Source: Coffea arabica
Taxonomy: Eukaryota; Streptophyta; Magnoliopsida; Gentianales; Rubiaceae
DNA: 64,000 nt
NCBI RefSeq assembly: GCF_036785885.1
Contig: NC_092316.1
Span: 50,415,001 to 50,479,000, forward strand
Direction: 5' to 3'
The position numbers and the translations under genes were made by a program. Positions 36,126 through 49,502 of this stretch are shown piece by piece. Under the pieces are notes generated by a model. That model saw nothing but the letters and a program-made list of their open reading frames with translations, was not told the origin of the DNA and made no database searches. Positions within the stretch are counted from its first letter, which is position 1. Each line of letters opens with the position of its first letter.

Positions 36126-37416
36126 AAATGGAAATTAGCCGAACTTTAACTACAAGAGAAGCAAATAGTTGAGTGATGAAATTAATGTGAGATAGTAATT
36201 AATCTAGATGTTGTTCGCCCTATGTGAGGTCCTAATTAAGGGTCATCTATAAAAGCCAACAGAAAAAGATATGAATTGTCATCCAGATGTAGTTCATCCT
36301 AAGTGAGGACTCAATTTCTCTATTCTCTTTCCTCCTCTTTTTTTTTTTGTTTTTTCTTTTGTTCTTTTGTGGCCAGGAAACTATTTTTTACCCATGCATG
36401 CAACCCTCTGCTTCAATATTTTTGTAACAAGATGCATCAAATATGGACAAAAAGTTATTTCCTATGTAAAATCCTTTCAAACAAAATCCATGTATGAAAG
36501 AAATCCCAAAAATTTTATGCAGCCCCAATAGTTGCTCAATTCAGTTTCAATAGTTGACTGGACATGTTATTGTGTAAAAACTTTTGCAAGCTTATGAAAA
36601 CATAAATTAATTGTATATAGATTTATTGCATAAGAGTCCAAAATCTGTTCTTTTGCTATCATAAGTCTGGTTTAGGCAGTTGTGTCCAGTTGAAGACCCT
36701 ACAGGAATTCCATTGAAAGCTCCCAACTAGTAGCAAAGATCTTAAACTTTGTGGGCATCATAGATTGGTGTAAACCTCTCCTCTTATGAGTGATATGGCG
36801 TGATAGTACATAAGGTAAGAAAATCATTTTTAGTATGATTTCTGAAAGTACGTAAGGGAATTATATTCGTGGAAACACTATGAAAAGAGTGAAAGTGCTA
36901 ATAAAGATTGAGAAAGAAAATGAAAAGAGGAAAACAAATTTTGAATTTTCACCAATTGCATTTTGGTTAAATTGTTAACAACCTGAAAAGTATCTCATAT
37001 ATATTACTGCTATCAATTTGTAGGGTTGAAGTAGTAGAGGTTAGAAAAGGTATATAAGGCAAGAACTCCTCGAGAATTCATTGTGTTCTAGACTTCATAG
37101 AGGGCAAAGTGATGATTTTACGCTAGGGAATTCAAACGTCCAAAGTGATGGTTTTATTTGTAATTAAGTGCATGTACTAATTAATATGCTTCAACGCAAT
37201 ATTAACAAGAACATCTACAAGTTCAACAAAGATGAATAGGTAGGGTTTTTGGGGCAAATCCTTAGAACTTGTGACCATTAATTTATACCTTTTTCTTTTT
37301 AATTTTTGGGGGGTTGGGGGGACAAGAAAAAAGGAGAAGAGTGGTAAGGAAGAAGCTAGAAATTATGGGGAAATGGAGCTATGAAAATGAAGCATTATAT
37401 ATATGCAAAACATAAA
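36126..37416. other. Intergenic, no gene recognised
   Basis: Nothing supported beyond a G-rich GGGGGGTTGGGGGG stretch at about 37307-37321. Confidence 0.3.
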
Positions 37417-37889
37417 GGGCAAATTCCACTTTACCCCCCTGTGGTTTAGCATTTTTCCACATAACCCCCCTATGGTTTCAAAAGCTATACATGACCCCCT
37501 TATGGTTTGGATTAAAGTGTCAAAGTAACGGAAGTAGTCACTCGTAACGGCGTCACCTAAAATGTCAAAAATAGCCTTATGTAAGGTTGAAATTTATGTA
37601 TTAACCAAGGGGGGTTATGTGTATATTTTGAAAATCATAAGGGGGTTATATGGTAAAGTATTAAACCATAAGGGGGTTATATGGTAAAATATAAAAATTA
37701 TAGAAGGTTAATGTGTCATGTATTTATAAGGGTAATTTCGACATTTTTAGAAGTTCCGTTACGAGTGACTATTTCCGTTACTTTGACACTTTAATCCAAA
37801 CCATGAGGGGGTTATGTATAGCTTTTGAAACCATAGTGGGGTTATGTAAAAAAAGGGTAAACCACAGGGGGGTAAAATGTAATTTACCC
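37417..37889. mobile_element. MULE-type MITE, 473 bp, with perfect 9 bp target duplication
   Basis: GGGCAAATTCCACTTTACCCCCCTGTGGTTT at the left and AAACCACAGGGGGGTAAAATGTAATTTACCC at the right. Long inverse arms include CATGACCCCCTTATGGTTTGGATTAAAGTGTCAAAGTAACGG. AAACATAAA occurs directly on both sides (37408-37416, 37890-37898). Confidence 0.92.
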
Positions 37890-40590
37890 AAACATAAATC
37901 ATTGTCTATTGAGATATATATATGCACTTATATATATTATCAAAAAAATATGCAGAAGCTTTAATTGTAACTTAATTGTTTCTGCCAACGTGAAACTTAT
38001 TATCAACTGACATGAAATACATTTTGCCTTTATTTGCTATTTATTACTAAAACCTTACCCGACCATAGATTAATTAACAACCGTGAACAATTAATTTGTC
38101 TGTCGTTAATCCCATTTTCAATTGGGAAATTAATAGAGGGATATGATATTAACTTGGCAAATGATCCTTCATTTGCGTTTGATCAAGAATCATCCTATGC
38201 CAGTCCATAATTGCCCACGTGGCACCATCAAATCAAGAAGAAGAGATTACTGAAAGTTTTCCTAGCTAGTTATTACGTGAAAAATGTCTAAATCCCTCAT
38301 GTAGAAAATTTTATTTAAAGCTATATATAATTTGCTAATAAATTTATGCACTATTGTCTACTGCATTTGAGTGCTTTTTCCTCCTTATAATCCTTCATGG
38401 TAAATTTTCTTTACCCTTTGAGGCGATAAGATACTAACCCTTTGGCGGACACAATTTGTTAAAGCAGATGTGAAGGATCTCTCAACTAATTTTCTGTCGC
38501 TCTCTTTACTGAAAAAATGAGATAAAATAAAAGTGTCACAAAGTGAAGTTAAAAAAAAAAAAACTTTGTTTAAAGAATAAATTGTTAAGCCCCTTAGCTT
38601 CTAATCAAGTTTTAATCCTCTGCTCCCCACAAGGGTGTAAGCACTGTTCAAGCATTTGATTTCTTCAAGAGATTAACAACTGTAATACCCCACCTCAAAA
38701 AATGACAAACACTAATTTCTCAAGATTTGACTTGATTAGATAATTAATTTCGTGTGAGTTTCTACTTCTTCAAGCTTTAAGTAATTACTCGAGGTTCATG
38801 TTTGAACCATTACTAGGTATTGGTGTCATGAACTTTAATACTTATTTCTCATCCTCATACCTATTTACGAACACTTCCTTAATCTTAATGTCTTAAATTT
38901 TTAAAAAGATAAAATTAATTAGAAAAAGTGTACAAATTAATATAACAGATGGTAATAATTACTAGTATATATATATGTATGGTAGGTTGAATGGAATTTA
39001 ATTACATTAACGAGTGCATATTGAACACCTATAACAAAAAAAACCGCTTCTTTTTTATTAGGATGTGGCAAATTGTGTTTAATTAAAACATATATACTAA
39101 ATGAAAGTAGCCGACTAATGACTAATGTAGGTATTAAAGCCAACATTGCCTCGACGATGCTGAAAAAACAAACCATTTTGATGGCTGCGTATGCATTTCT
39201 TTAAAATTCTTTTTTCCCAGCTGCCAGTCTTGCAGTCATACACACAGTCACACAGTACTCAATACTTCTTCCATTTCTTATCCTATCGATATGATCACTG
39301 ATCACTACTCAAAAAGGTGTGTACAAATAAAAAAAATACGAGGGAATTGAGGATGACCAAACCTGCATAAGCCTCCAAATCTTGGCAAATAATACTTATA
39401 TGTGAGATCAGCCCACCAAAAAGTTAATCATGGTATATATTTTATTTAGGGTCTACATCACAAAGACTTCACCAATATGGTCATTCTCCCGCGCGAATCT
39501 CGCCCGCTCTCTAATCTAATTATGCATATTTATATCTAATACGTGCTGGTTTTCTTGATTTTTCAAAGCACAATTTGTCAAGGTTTAGAATCTTCCTCCT
39601 CCTTGGCTTTGACATATGCTCCATCTCTTGCTAATTAATGATTTGATGGTCTTGATCGTCATGTTTTGGTCCTTGCCATATTTCTCCCTTATTAATCGAG
39701 AGTATATATATTCCATGTTCTTTTAAGTTTTGCCTATTTGAACCTAACTTTTAGTTCCTAGAGTTCCCTTGAAAAACACAAAAATGATAATAGTGAATAG
39801 AGCATAACACTCTCAATTTGATCTAGGAATGTTGGGATCTGCTCGTGAAATCTGACCAATTGAGCTATTCACAACCATGACTTTTGAGGCTCGATCATTT
39901 CCTAATTCGTTAATCTTTACTCTCTCTCTCCCTATTAGTAAATGTTCAAGAAGCAAACGAACTAGATTAGATGCAGTATAATTTTCAATTATCTTTTTAT
40001 CTCAAGTATATTAAATCAGTACTGTACATTTTTTTTTTTAATAAAACTAAAAAAAATTAGCAATCCAGAGGAGCTAAAAAATTTATGGAATTAATTTTAA
40101 CTGAAAACTATGCGATTTTAAATAAGAGCCCAAGTCTTGAATATTCTGCAAAAACCAAGGAGACAGATTTTTCACGACCAGTTATTTTTTTCATAGATAT
40201 ATATATATATAGGTATGGTATATACTAGTGGGACTGAAGTCTATTCGAGTTTGAGAAAGTAGTTGAAAATTGTCTAAGCTAAGGGAAGGCCCAAAAAGCA
40301 AAGGGCAGAATTCGGGAGGAATCCCAAAGTACCCTCCGACCCAGCAAAGGTGCAGAACAAAGGCAAAGGGCCAAAGGCAAAGGGAAATGATTGCTTGAAT
40401 GGTATGGGACCCTCCTCACCTTTGATAAATCTTTCCTTTCTAAGTCTCTCAATTTTTTGACTTGGGATTGGGGCCCATCCAGGCCACCATTGTCTTTATG
40501 GATTGAATGATAAAAAGAGCACCTCACGTGGAGTCTGAACCAAAGGCTCTGTCCAACCACAATAAAAAGAAAACAAAAGAAAACCCAAAC
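37890..40590. other. Intergenic / distal upstream of TCP gene, no gene recognised
   Basis: AT-rich. CACGTGG-type word at about 38216 (GCCCACGTGGCACC). No supported coding region. Confidence 0.3.
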
Positions 40591-40619
40591 CAATTCCATT
40601 GATTGGTATTTCCGTTTCC

Positions 40620-40914
40620 ATTTCCATTTCCATCCCCCCTCCCTTCCCCTTCTCCCTCTCCTTCTCCCCTCCCCTTGTGCTTTCAAGAAACAAATTTTCT
40701 CCTCCAAATCAAATCTAATTTGCCTGAAAGACGTATAAAAAAGACCCAACAAAAAGCACATATTTTCTTTTTTTCCGTTTGTCAAAATTTTTTTTGCTTT
40801 TAAAGCTCACCCCATATAATTCCCACTCATTATCTTTGTTGCTTAAAGCTCCCTTATCCTCCCCCCAACTCCCTTTCTCTTTCCCTTTCTCTTTCTCTCT
40901 CTCTTTCTCTCTCC
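40620..40914 (+). promoter_or_regulatory. CT-rich tracts in the likely promoter/5' leader of the TCP gene
   Basis: Nearly pure pyrimidine stretches lie at about 40620-40680 and 40860-40914 (CCCTTTCTCTTTCTCTCTCTC). Such CT/GA tracts are common near plant transcription starts. The region precedes the TCP start codon by about 300-600 bp. No TATA box is assigned. Confidence 0.5.
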
Positions 40915-41212
40915 ATTGTTGAACCAACACATCAGCGAATGTGGAAGAGAATTCCAGGCAACAAGTTTATTCAAAGAGGGAGAAATTTAGAGAGGAAAAT
41001 TTTTTTTTTTTAAGAGTATATGTAATTAGTACTTCCCTGCTACTATCATTTATTCTTTCTTTTTTTTTTTAAGTGTGAATAAGTGAGTAGCAAGTCCAAC
41101 AAAGAATTTAATTGGAGGATCTACCAGTACCACCTAGTCTAAGTCTACTACTTCCTACAGCTAATATTGTTTCCTCATAAAAATCAAGAACTTCTCTCAA
41201 ACAAAAGAGGGC

Positions 41213-42508
41213 TTGGATAGACTGAGTGAAAAAGGAGAGAAAGAAGTCAAGAAGTCTTCTCATGTGATCATGGAAGGAGGCGATGATCATCATCTCCACC
41301 ACCACCACCACCGCCCAAACTTCCCATTCCAATTACTCGAAAAGAAAGAAGACGAATCAGCCTCCTGCTCCAGCTCCGGCGCCGCGGGCTTCCCATCTCT
41401 AGCCATCTCCTCAGCCGATAACACCAGCCAAAACCCTTCAAGATCAACCTCTTCGAGCTTACAAATCTCAGCTGAGCCGTCCAAGAAGGCGCCACCGAAA
41501 CGAACTTCGACTAAAGATCGCCACACCAAGGTTGACGGACGAGGGAGACGTATCCGCATGCCAGCGCTTTGCGCTGCTAGGGTTTTTCAGCTAACGAGAG
41601 AATTAGGCCACAAGTCCGATGGCGAAACGATTGAGTGGCTCCTACAACAGGCCGAGCCCGCCGTGATTGCAGCCACCGGAACCGGTACAATCCCTGCAAA
41701 CTTTACCTCCTTAAACATCTCGTTACGCAGTTCTGGCTCCAGCATGTCCGTACCATCCCAGCTGCGATCCTCGTACTTCAGTCCGAATTTTTCGATGCCA
41801 CCGAGGAGAAGCCTCTTTCAGGGCATTGGGCTATCGACCGACAATTCTCCGTCTACAACAACGTTGTTGAACTTCCAATCTGGCAATATAAACCCTAGTA
41901 GTATGCTCCAGGCGAAGCAGGAGTTGAGAGAAAACAGCACCCACAATACCCTAGATTTGAGTGATGCAGCTGCAGCAGCAGCAGCTGGAGAAGAGAGCCC
42001 TCTTGCCAGAAAAAGAAGAAACGACCAAGAACTCCAACACCATCAGCAGCAAAATATCGGCAACTATTTGTTACAGTCCAGTACGGGGGCGATGCCGGCC
42101 AGCCACGCGTCGATTCCGGCCAACTTTTGGATGGTTCAGGCGAATTCCAGTAATCAGGTTATGGGAGGCCATGACCCGATATGGACATTTCCAAATGTTA
42201 ATAATAGTGCCGCTGCAGCCGCTGCTTTGTATAGAGGGAGTATGTCTAGTGGGTTGCATTTTATGAATTTTCCTACCCCGGTGGCACTATTGCCCAGTCA
42301 ACAACTAGGTACGAGTAGTATTGGTCCAACCGGTGGCAGTGGTGGCGGCGGCGGCAATGGTGGTTTAGCGGAAGCTCAATTGGGAATGCTGTCGGGGCTA
42401 AATCCATACCGCTCCAGTGGTGGCGGGGTGTCGGAATCACCGGCTAGCGGGTCCCACTCGCAGCACCACGGCGATGATCGGCATGACACCACAAGTCACC
42501 ATTCATGA
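41213..42508 (+). CDS. Class I TCP transcription factor, TCP14-like, intronless
   Basis: 431 aa from the first ATG. A second in-frame ATG (M20, 41270) begins [18 protein letters not shown], which matches the start region of Arabidopsis TCP14, so either start is possible. The TCP domain (about residues 96-155) has the class I basic region [17 protein letters not shown] (101-117), then helix-loop-helix ([39 protein letters not shown]). [19 protein letters not shown] follows. The C-terminus shows [31 protein letters not shown], poly-Ala, poly-Gly and a His/Asp-rich tail. It is a nuclear DNA-binding protein for GGNCCCAC-type sites. Arabidopsis TCP14/15 promote cell proliferation and germination and act as immune hubs; this job is inferred by similarity. 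The gene is complete and intact. There is no near neighbour, and long CT tracts lie upstream. Confidence 0.93.
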   Translation: MDRLSEKGEKEVKKSSHVIMEGGDDHHLHHHHHRPNFPFQLLEKKEDESASCSSSGAAGFPSLAISSADNTSQNPSRSTSSSLQISAEPSKKAPPKRTSTKDRHTKVDGRGRRIRMPALCAARVFQLTRELGHKSDGETIEWLLQQAEPAVIAATGTGTIPANFTSLNISLRSSGSSMSVPSQLRSSYFSPNFSMPPRRSLFQGIGLSTDNSPSTTTLLNFQSGNINPSSMLQAKQELRENSTHNTLDLSDAAAAAAAGEESPLARKRRNDQELQHHQQQNIGNYLLQSSTGAMPASHASIPANFWMVQANSSNQVMGGHDPIWTFPNVNNSAAAAAALYRGSMSSGLHFMNFPTPVALLPSQQLGTSSIGPTGGSGGGGGNGGLAEAQLGMLSGLNPYRSSGGGVSESPASGSHSQHHGDDRHDTTSHHS

Positions 42509-45500
42509 GGATGAAATGAGAAGGAATTGAAAATCATCAATTATCATTACTCGTCGGTCGTCATCCCCACTTGTGTGTAGTTTGATTTGTAACACACGTG
42601 AGGTTTGATTTGCTCCAGAGGCAACAAAAAAAAAAAAAAAAAAAAAACTGGAATTTTTTGTTTTCTTTGCTTTTCGAGATTCTCTAATTTTCTTCTTCTT
42701 TTTCTTTTCCCTCTTTTTGTGTGATTAAATATGGGAGTTTTTAGTTTAGGGTTTGCAGAAGGCAATATTCTAACAGGTGGTATTGGCTGGTTTTTTTGTC
42801 AAGAAGTGTCATTTGGTTTTCATTACACAATATCTTATTTACGATCATTGTTTGTGCAAATCTTCTTTTCTGCCACCGATAGATACATGTAATCTCATGT
42901 CTTGTTTGCATACGAATGAATTTCACTAACTGCATAAATCTCTTTTAAACATTGTTAGTTGTGTGAACAAACTGGCATCAACATTCACATGGAGGATATC
43001 CTTCTTCACAAACATTTAACTAGCACTTCATGAATCAATTAGTGTATCTTGACATCCTTCTTTGTGATGATTGTTCTAACATATTATCAATTGCGAATTA
43101 AGTTAATGTAGTTGCAACAGGCGGGGATCGATCGGAAGGTATATAGTCTTGATCATAAGCATTCTTTCCTGAAATCTTCTTGCTTCTGGACGGTACATTT
43201 TAAAGCCCTAACTAAAGTTTCTTTCTAACAATTTCATCAGGGCGTCTTCACATTCAGCTTGTGAAGAAATTAAGTTACTAATCTATCTATGCAGTTCTTT
43301 CCAAAATCTTTGGAAAAGTATGGTGAATAAGTTAAGTTATAACCATTCACAGTCATTCTTTTCAAAATTCTTGGTTCGACCGAATTCGGTAACGGTCATT
43401 TTTATTTTATTTTTTCAAAACCAAGTTCGGAAAACAAAAAAAAAAGTTTAATCTTGAAAAACCCTCCTCCCTAGCCCCAAAAAAGGAAAGAAAATTTAAA
43501 AAAGAAGAAGAAGAAGAAGGTCCACAGCCATATTGATGTGGGAATGGGGAAATGAAATGAAACAGGAGGGTTTACTAAAATGTAGGAGCTTAAGAAACTG
43601 GTTTCAGTGATTCTAACATCTGCCGTGAATCTCTCAAGTAGTTTCCAATTCCATCATGTATGACGAAAGGATTTTTTTTTTTTTTTTTTTCTCGTGCAAG
43701 TGTATCGGAGAGATGGGCTCGGTTAACAGTTCTGGGGTGGGGGCCCATACCTTATCAGCTCCAGGTGTTGGCTCAGGTGGCGAGGCCCACATGCTGGTAA
43801 TTGCCTAAACCAATGTACAATCCTACAATATTATCACAGACAAACAGGTGGATCATTCCTCTCTTTTACACACACACAGCAGTGCTGGCACTGTAAAGAT
43901 CAGTGGTGGGTGTTTCTGGCCCTACTGCCCTTGGCCCACCAGCTCATTGATCTGGACCGTTCAATATTTTTTAAATGTGGGCCCTCTGTCATTGGGCTCC
44001 CTGAATGATTAGTTCTCAGCAAGGGAAAGCTTAGCTAGAGAAATGTGGAGAATCTAAATCTCCCTTTTTCCCCCTTTTTTATTTTTGTTTTTTTCCCTGA
44101 TCCCCATGTCAATGTGTTTACCAATGTTTCCCAATCCCATCAGAGAGAATTTTTTTTAGTTAGCAAATGGAATGGAGGATGATTCTTTTGTGTGGTTTAG
44201 ATGATGGAACTTGGAAGAAGAGTTCAGCATTAATTTGCACAAGAATATGAATATCCCCTGTTTAATTAGTACATGTGATATATGGGGGATTTGGAGAATT
44301 GGAGTCCCATAAGATTGGAATGAATTTCCTTGATGATGCAAGTGGGTACAACTACTGCAAAGTATAGTCTGACAGTGCATGTTGAGGAGGCATTCTCTGT
44401 GTTTGATGCTCTAGGTGGGGAGAGGGAGGCTAGCAAAGGTTGCAACGACGACCACCATACAAGATTCATGGAACTCGATCATATGATGGTAGTGTAAAAT
44501 TCACATGGCTTTATGGGATAATTTACAATCATACAACGCTAAATTCTCGATTGTGTTTGAAAATTTTCGATACAGTTCATGACAGTTGTGACCGACAACT
44601 GTTCGTACCCCTTGTGCAAATGTTGAGTAAAGGGCACGGACATTTGTCTCTGACAATCGGTCGTTTGCAACAAGCAATGGCCAAGATTTGTCTAAAAACG
44701 ATTTCTTTGTTAATACACACGTCTGTTATTCATTGTACATAAACAGTTTGTTAACTGAATACGATACAAGTTTCACTAGATATAGACTCAAAAACTTGCA
44801 CCATTTTATTTCCCCTTTTTCACAGCGTGTTTTATTACTATAACAGTAGTGACTCGTCCCATTTCCCAAATTGGGAGTAACGGGAACGTGTCAGCATATT
44901 AATTTCTCATGCATGTGTGGAACCAAGTCAACCAACAGAAATGTAGATTTGGAAGGTGTCACCATTGAATTGGATAGGAGTATTACGGCAATGCGCGTAC
45001 AAAAATTGACAGTCAAAACACGTTGATGCAAGAATAAAACCAAGAAAAATGAAGGCCGACTTCATTTTCGTTGTTGGTTTTCCGTCAAAATCTTGTCATA
45101 GATAGGCATGAAAAATTTTCTAAAAGCAGCCTTTCACAAGGAATTATTCCTATTTTGAGTCTTACAAGAAGAGAAGAAGTGACTTTGCAAAATTGCAGAA
45201 CTGGTCCAGTGAAAATAATGCAGACTGCTATCAAATCAGACGTTGTTCAAGATGCATATATAGGTTAATACTACTATCACTTTCGTAGGATGATGAGCCA
45301 AGAAAATCCATATCAATTTCGTTTCTTTGCCCCCTCTGCCTCTCCACTTTTCCTATAAAAAGATATAAAAAAGTTGCTATAAATCCATTTCTTTATAAAG
45401 CAAAAAAAAAAAAACCCAGTATCGTCCAACAAAAATTTTCAAGTGGGGCTGGCACAAATCAGAAAGCTAAACGTTGCCCGCCCTGTAATCCTATGCACTC

Positions 45501-46051
45501 AAAAGAGGAATTGAAGGATGGTGAGATGAAGGAGGGGGGCATTCATGCTTCTGAATCTGCTGAATATGTGGTCTAACCTTCATGAAAGTGTACACCAATA
45601 GAACAGTTGGCGTTTTCAAGTGGTTGGAAATGGATAGAACAGCATCATCAATTCTCACTAGCCTTTATTGTTCATTTTGGTTTTTGTGGGAAAGATTGGT
45701 GTCATAGGCCATCATAATTTTTGAAGTAGAAATTGCTGGTCGTACGAATATGGCACATGGCCTGAAACCAATTGGTACAGCCATAGTGGTCCCAATTGGG
45801 GGGGGGGGGGGGGGGGGGGGGGAAGAAAATCTTGTGGACTTTGCTCAAATAGTAGTCTGATTAGACCATCCAAACCAAGCCAACCAAAATATGGCCTTCT
45901 TTTTGGAAGGTAAACCAACAAGTCGGCATCCAATTAGGAAGCAAACCCCCCTTTTCAAGGTTCCTGATGCCTACAAGTTTTCCTAGATTTGGTCCAATCA
46001 AGAAACCCTTAATCCCACTTTGGAGTTGTTAATGACATTGATATCTATATC

Positions 46052-46082
<31 letters not shown>

Positions 46083-46684
46083 CAGGTCTTTGTTTATTTC
46101 GTTTTGTTTTGCATCATCCCTTTTCATTCTTTGGTCAAATCTGCATCAAGTTTGCTCACTGATGAATGATGATGATGATGATACTATTGTACTGCAACTG
46201 CCTCATTTTTTAAGCCCTTTTCTTTCTTTTCTCTGTCTGCAATAAATTCTGCATGTAAATTGACCCGCCCATGCGAACCTGTCATTGCATAGTTTTCCCA
46301 CTCTAGTCGGCACACGATGCACAGAAGATGCCCTACCTTTTCATATTTACTTATTGAGCTCCTCTGGGCTCTAACTGCATCCTCTTTCTCTTGCCTGACA
46401 AAATACGGGCAGGCTATATAGCTAACTCTGAGAAGTGTGACCACAAGCACAAGAGCATCGCAGGGCGCACGTCTACGGAAAAGGGGCTCCCGCTGTACAA
46501 TTTTCATTTATAACACTATTACATCATATATATAGTACAATATATACATTGTCACATCAAGAAGTATGACATTAATCCATAATAGAAGTACATGCTTAAG
46601 TAGTAGTAACACCTTTGTAAAATGTTTTCTGTTTAACATGATGATGCTTATGGGAGTTACAATTATCGGTCAAATGCTAATTTA
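42509..46684. other. 3' flank of the TCP gene and long intergenic region
   Basis: An A-run at 42627-42648 lies in the likely 3' untranslated region. Further on there are T/A runs (43672-43690), (GAA)n at 43502-43517 and (AT)n at 46045-46079. A minus-strand frame at 46184-46507 (107 aa) is the only one with balanced composition, but I recognise nothing in it. No supported gene. Confidence 0.3.
45798..45822. repeat. Run of 25 consecutive G
   Basis: Uninterrupted poly-G (poly-C on the other strand) in intergenic DNA. Confidence 0.9.
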
Positions 46685-46821
46685 GGTTGTGTTTGGATTG
46701 TATTTTTCATGGAAAAAATACTGTAGCGATTTGATGTACGTGAGGAAAAAAAGTTATAAAAAAATGTAATTACGGAAAACGACGTAATTTTTCAACGAAA
46801 AACGGCAATCCAAACAAGGCC
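46685..46821. mobile_element. GTTTGGATTG-family MITE, copy 1
   Basis: GGTTGTGTTTGGATTG to CAATCCAAACAAGGCC. The internal ACTGTAGCGATTTGATGTACGTGAGG and CGGAAAACGACGTAATTTTT are shared with the other copies. Confidence 0.8.
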
Positions 46822-48601
46822 TTCCGGAGTTTACTCAACTTACATTGCTAGAATTTCACTTGCGACCGTAGAAGCCCTTTATTTTGATTTTCTGTGCTTA
46901 TATTGTTGCTGTGATGAATGAGTTGATCCAACGGTCTGTTTGGATTGTCAAATTTTTCTAAAAAATGTTTTTAGTTGCATCATCAACGTCTTTTCCAAAT
47001 CACGTTTCTTTATTTTCAATTACATTTTTATTGAGTACGTTGTACAACAATTCGGTGTACAACATTACTGAATGAATCATGAGTTGTATATATGCTAGAA
47101 TTCTACTTGCATGCAATAGTAGAGACACGTCATCCAACTTTTACATTGTACGTACGTGGGATATATATGGCTGGAAGAAATGATTAGAGTTTCATTGGAT
47201 TCATTTGCATCTGCAAATTTGTCCATGCTATGATTGGAAAACAACAGCTTATGAGAAATTTTTTCGAACCCTTGGAAAGCCACATGGTATAGTGGGATGG
47301 TCTTAAAGGTTTCATTGATTTGAGCAAGCATCCGTTGAAAAACTTTAAAATATTTACCTACCAATTCTGGATCCATGAAGAAACTCTCGAGCCAATTTGA
47401 GATTTAAGGATATACATATATATATTAGCTCGTAATCTTAGGATAATAATCTTTCAAATTTAACTTGATGTCAAAAAGATGAAAGTCTGAATTTAGAACC
47501 AAGACATAGGTTCTTGAGAGTCTTAATTAATATTGTAAGACTTATTAAGTTGCAGTTGTTGTGAAGAATATATATAGTTTTAAGATTAATGTTGTCTTGT
47601 GCTGTTGATGTAGCATATTTCTACATTGACAATTTTAGATATAAGTTATGTGTGTAAAATGATTAGTTCGAAATCATCGAGATAAAATTATATTGCTGTT
47701 TTCCGTCAAATAATTACGTCGTTTTCCGTAATCACATTTTTCTATTACCTTTTTCTCTTACATACATCAAATCGCTACAGTAATTTTTCCATAAAAAATC
47801 ATGAAAAATGCAATCCAAACACATTAGCTTACGAGAATTTGCATTGAGATGTAACGAAAGGACATAAGGCCTTGCTTAATTAATTGCCCTAATACAAAGT
47901 TGCATGTTGCTTTTCATTTCATCAAACCCTTGGAGTTTGATACTCAAGTATGTTTGGGAAGAAAGGATTTAGCTACATAATCATCTCTATGCTGCTTCAT
48001 CTTCATGATCCCCCCCCCCCTTTTTTTTTTACTTTTTCTTTTTGGAGGGTTGCTTGAGTTGAGAAATATATCCGTTCATCATGAAGGTAAGTTTCTTTTA
48101 AGGTATCACTCAACCTAGAAATAAAAAAAAATAGAATAAAATTAAAAAAAAATAGAGTGGTACAAATGTTATCCTTTTCTTTTTCTTTTTTTGCCAAATT
48201 TTTTCACTATAGGATTTGAATTTGCACAATGTCAAGTGATTATGACTTTGACGCTTCGTATTAGTATTAGTTTTTAGTTTGTTCTTTCTAAACTAAGGCA
48301 AAAGCTCGCGCAAGGCACAGGACTAAGATACTTGTTTTAATACTGAGATGAGAAATTATTATATAGAAACAATGAAATTTGGTGACTAAGGGGGAATTTG
48401 GATGCAAATAGTGAAAAGAAAATTTGAAAAAAAAATGAAATTTCTTAGATAATTCATGAATTTATAATCACAGATGATACTGCCGGCCAGCTTATGCAAT
48501 GAATTACACAGGTAAAAACAAAATGGAAGGTTGGAATTGTAATAAGCTATCGTTTAATATAAACATAGGAAGCATATAGCTAGACGTTGTTGAAAATAAA
48601 T
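46822..48601. other. Intergenic; one MITE fragment and one truncated MITE copy
   Basis: CTGTTTGGATTGTCAAATTTTT at about 46937 is a one-ended fragment of the same family as 46685. A truncated copy is at 47692-47820. C9/T runs are at 48009-48030. No gene. Confidence 0.35.
47692..47820. mobile_element. GTTTGGATTG-family MITE, copy 2, inverted, one end missing
   Basis: It carries the internal blocks in inverse order (AATTACGTCGTTTTCCGTAATCAC, CATCAAATCGCTACAGTAATTTTT) and ends GCAATCCAAAC. The opposite terminal GTTTGGATT is absent. Confidence 0.7.
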
Positions 48602-49502
48602 GGGATAATTTTAGAAAACTCCCCTGAGGCCTCTAAGTATTTCATTGGCCTCTCTTCAGATGTCGAAAATTACAGTAACCTACCTTGAGTTAATTATTTG
48701 TAACATTTAAGTTCAACCAGTAATTAAAAAGTGATATTATGAAAGAGAAGATAATATCGTTTTATCATTGCCCCTAATCTACTATATTATTTAGTTAATT
48801 TAATACCAACCCAAACATTAAAGAAAAACACTAAAATTTGTTGTTTATCATTAGTAATCAAATCATATGTAGCATCAAAAAATAGTATATCATTCTGTAT
48901 TTTTCACTTAATGCAAGATGCAAAGTACTCTTCTCAGTTACATACCCATTGTCAAACATGATCAATAACAAATAATACAAAAAAATTTGCAACCAAAATA
49001 TTACAGAGAACAAACTCTAACATCATAAATATCCTTGTCAACATATTAAGGTTAATTGCTAAGATTTTTACAGTATTAAAGTTACCTATTTACAATGCTT
49101 TGGTTGCAATTTTTTTATTATTTGTTGTTCATCATGTTTGACAATGGATTTATAACTGAAAAAAGTAATTTGGATATTATATTAAGTGAAATTTATAGAA
49201 CGATATACTATTTTTTGATACTATATGTGCTTTGATCCTTGATAATAAACAGCAACTGGTAGTAGTGTTTTCTTTATTGTTTGGTCTAGTATTAAATTAA
49301 CTAAATAAGTAAAGTAGATGAGGGGGAATGGTGGAATCATGTTATCTTCTCTCTCCTAATATCACTTTTGAATTGTTGGTTGGACCTATATGTTACAAAA
49401 ATAAATAAATAAATCTCAAGGGAGGTTAATATAATTTTTAAAATCTGAAGGGAGGCTAGTAAAATAGTTAAAAACCTTAGAGGAGGTTTCTGAAATTATC
49501 CC
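48602..49502. mobile_element. MULE-type MITE, 901 bp, perfect 9 bp target duplication
   Basis: GGGATAATTTTAGAAAACTCCC at the left and GGAGGTTTCTGAAATTATCCC at the right. Long inverse arms are visible (TGATTACTAATGATAAACAAC-like blocks; ATGATCAATAACAAATAAT against ATTATTTGTTGTTCATCAT). AAAATAAAT lies at 48593-48601 and 49503-49511. Non-coding. Confidence 0.92.

Noticed and set aside
40279-40785. 168-codon minus-strand frame upstream of the TCP gene
   Set aside because: It runs through the CT-rich promoter tract, giving Arg/Gly/Lys-rich low-complexity text, and has no domain.
44440-44742. 100-codon plus-strand frame
   Set aside because: No recognisable domain, no splice partners, surrounded by non-coding DNA.
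46184-46507. 107-codon minus-strand frame with balanced composition
   Set aside because: It is the best-looking orphan frame in the region, but I recognise nothing in it and see no splice or promoter support. Kept only as a possibility.
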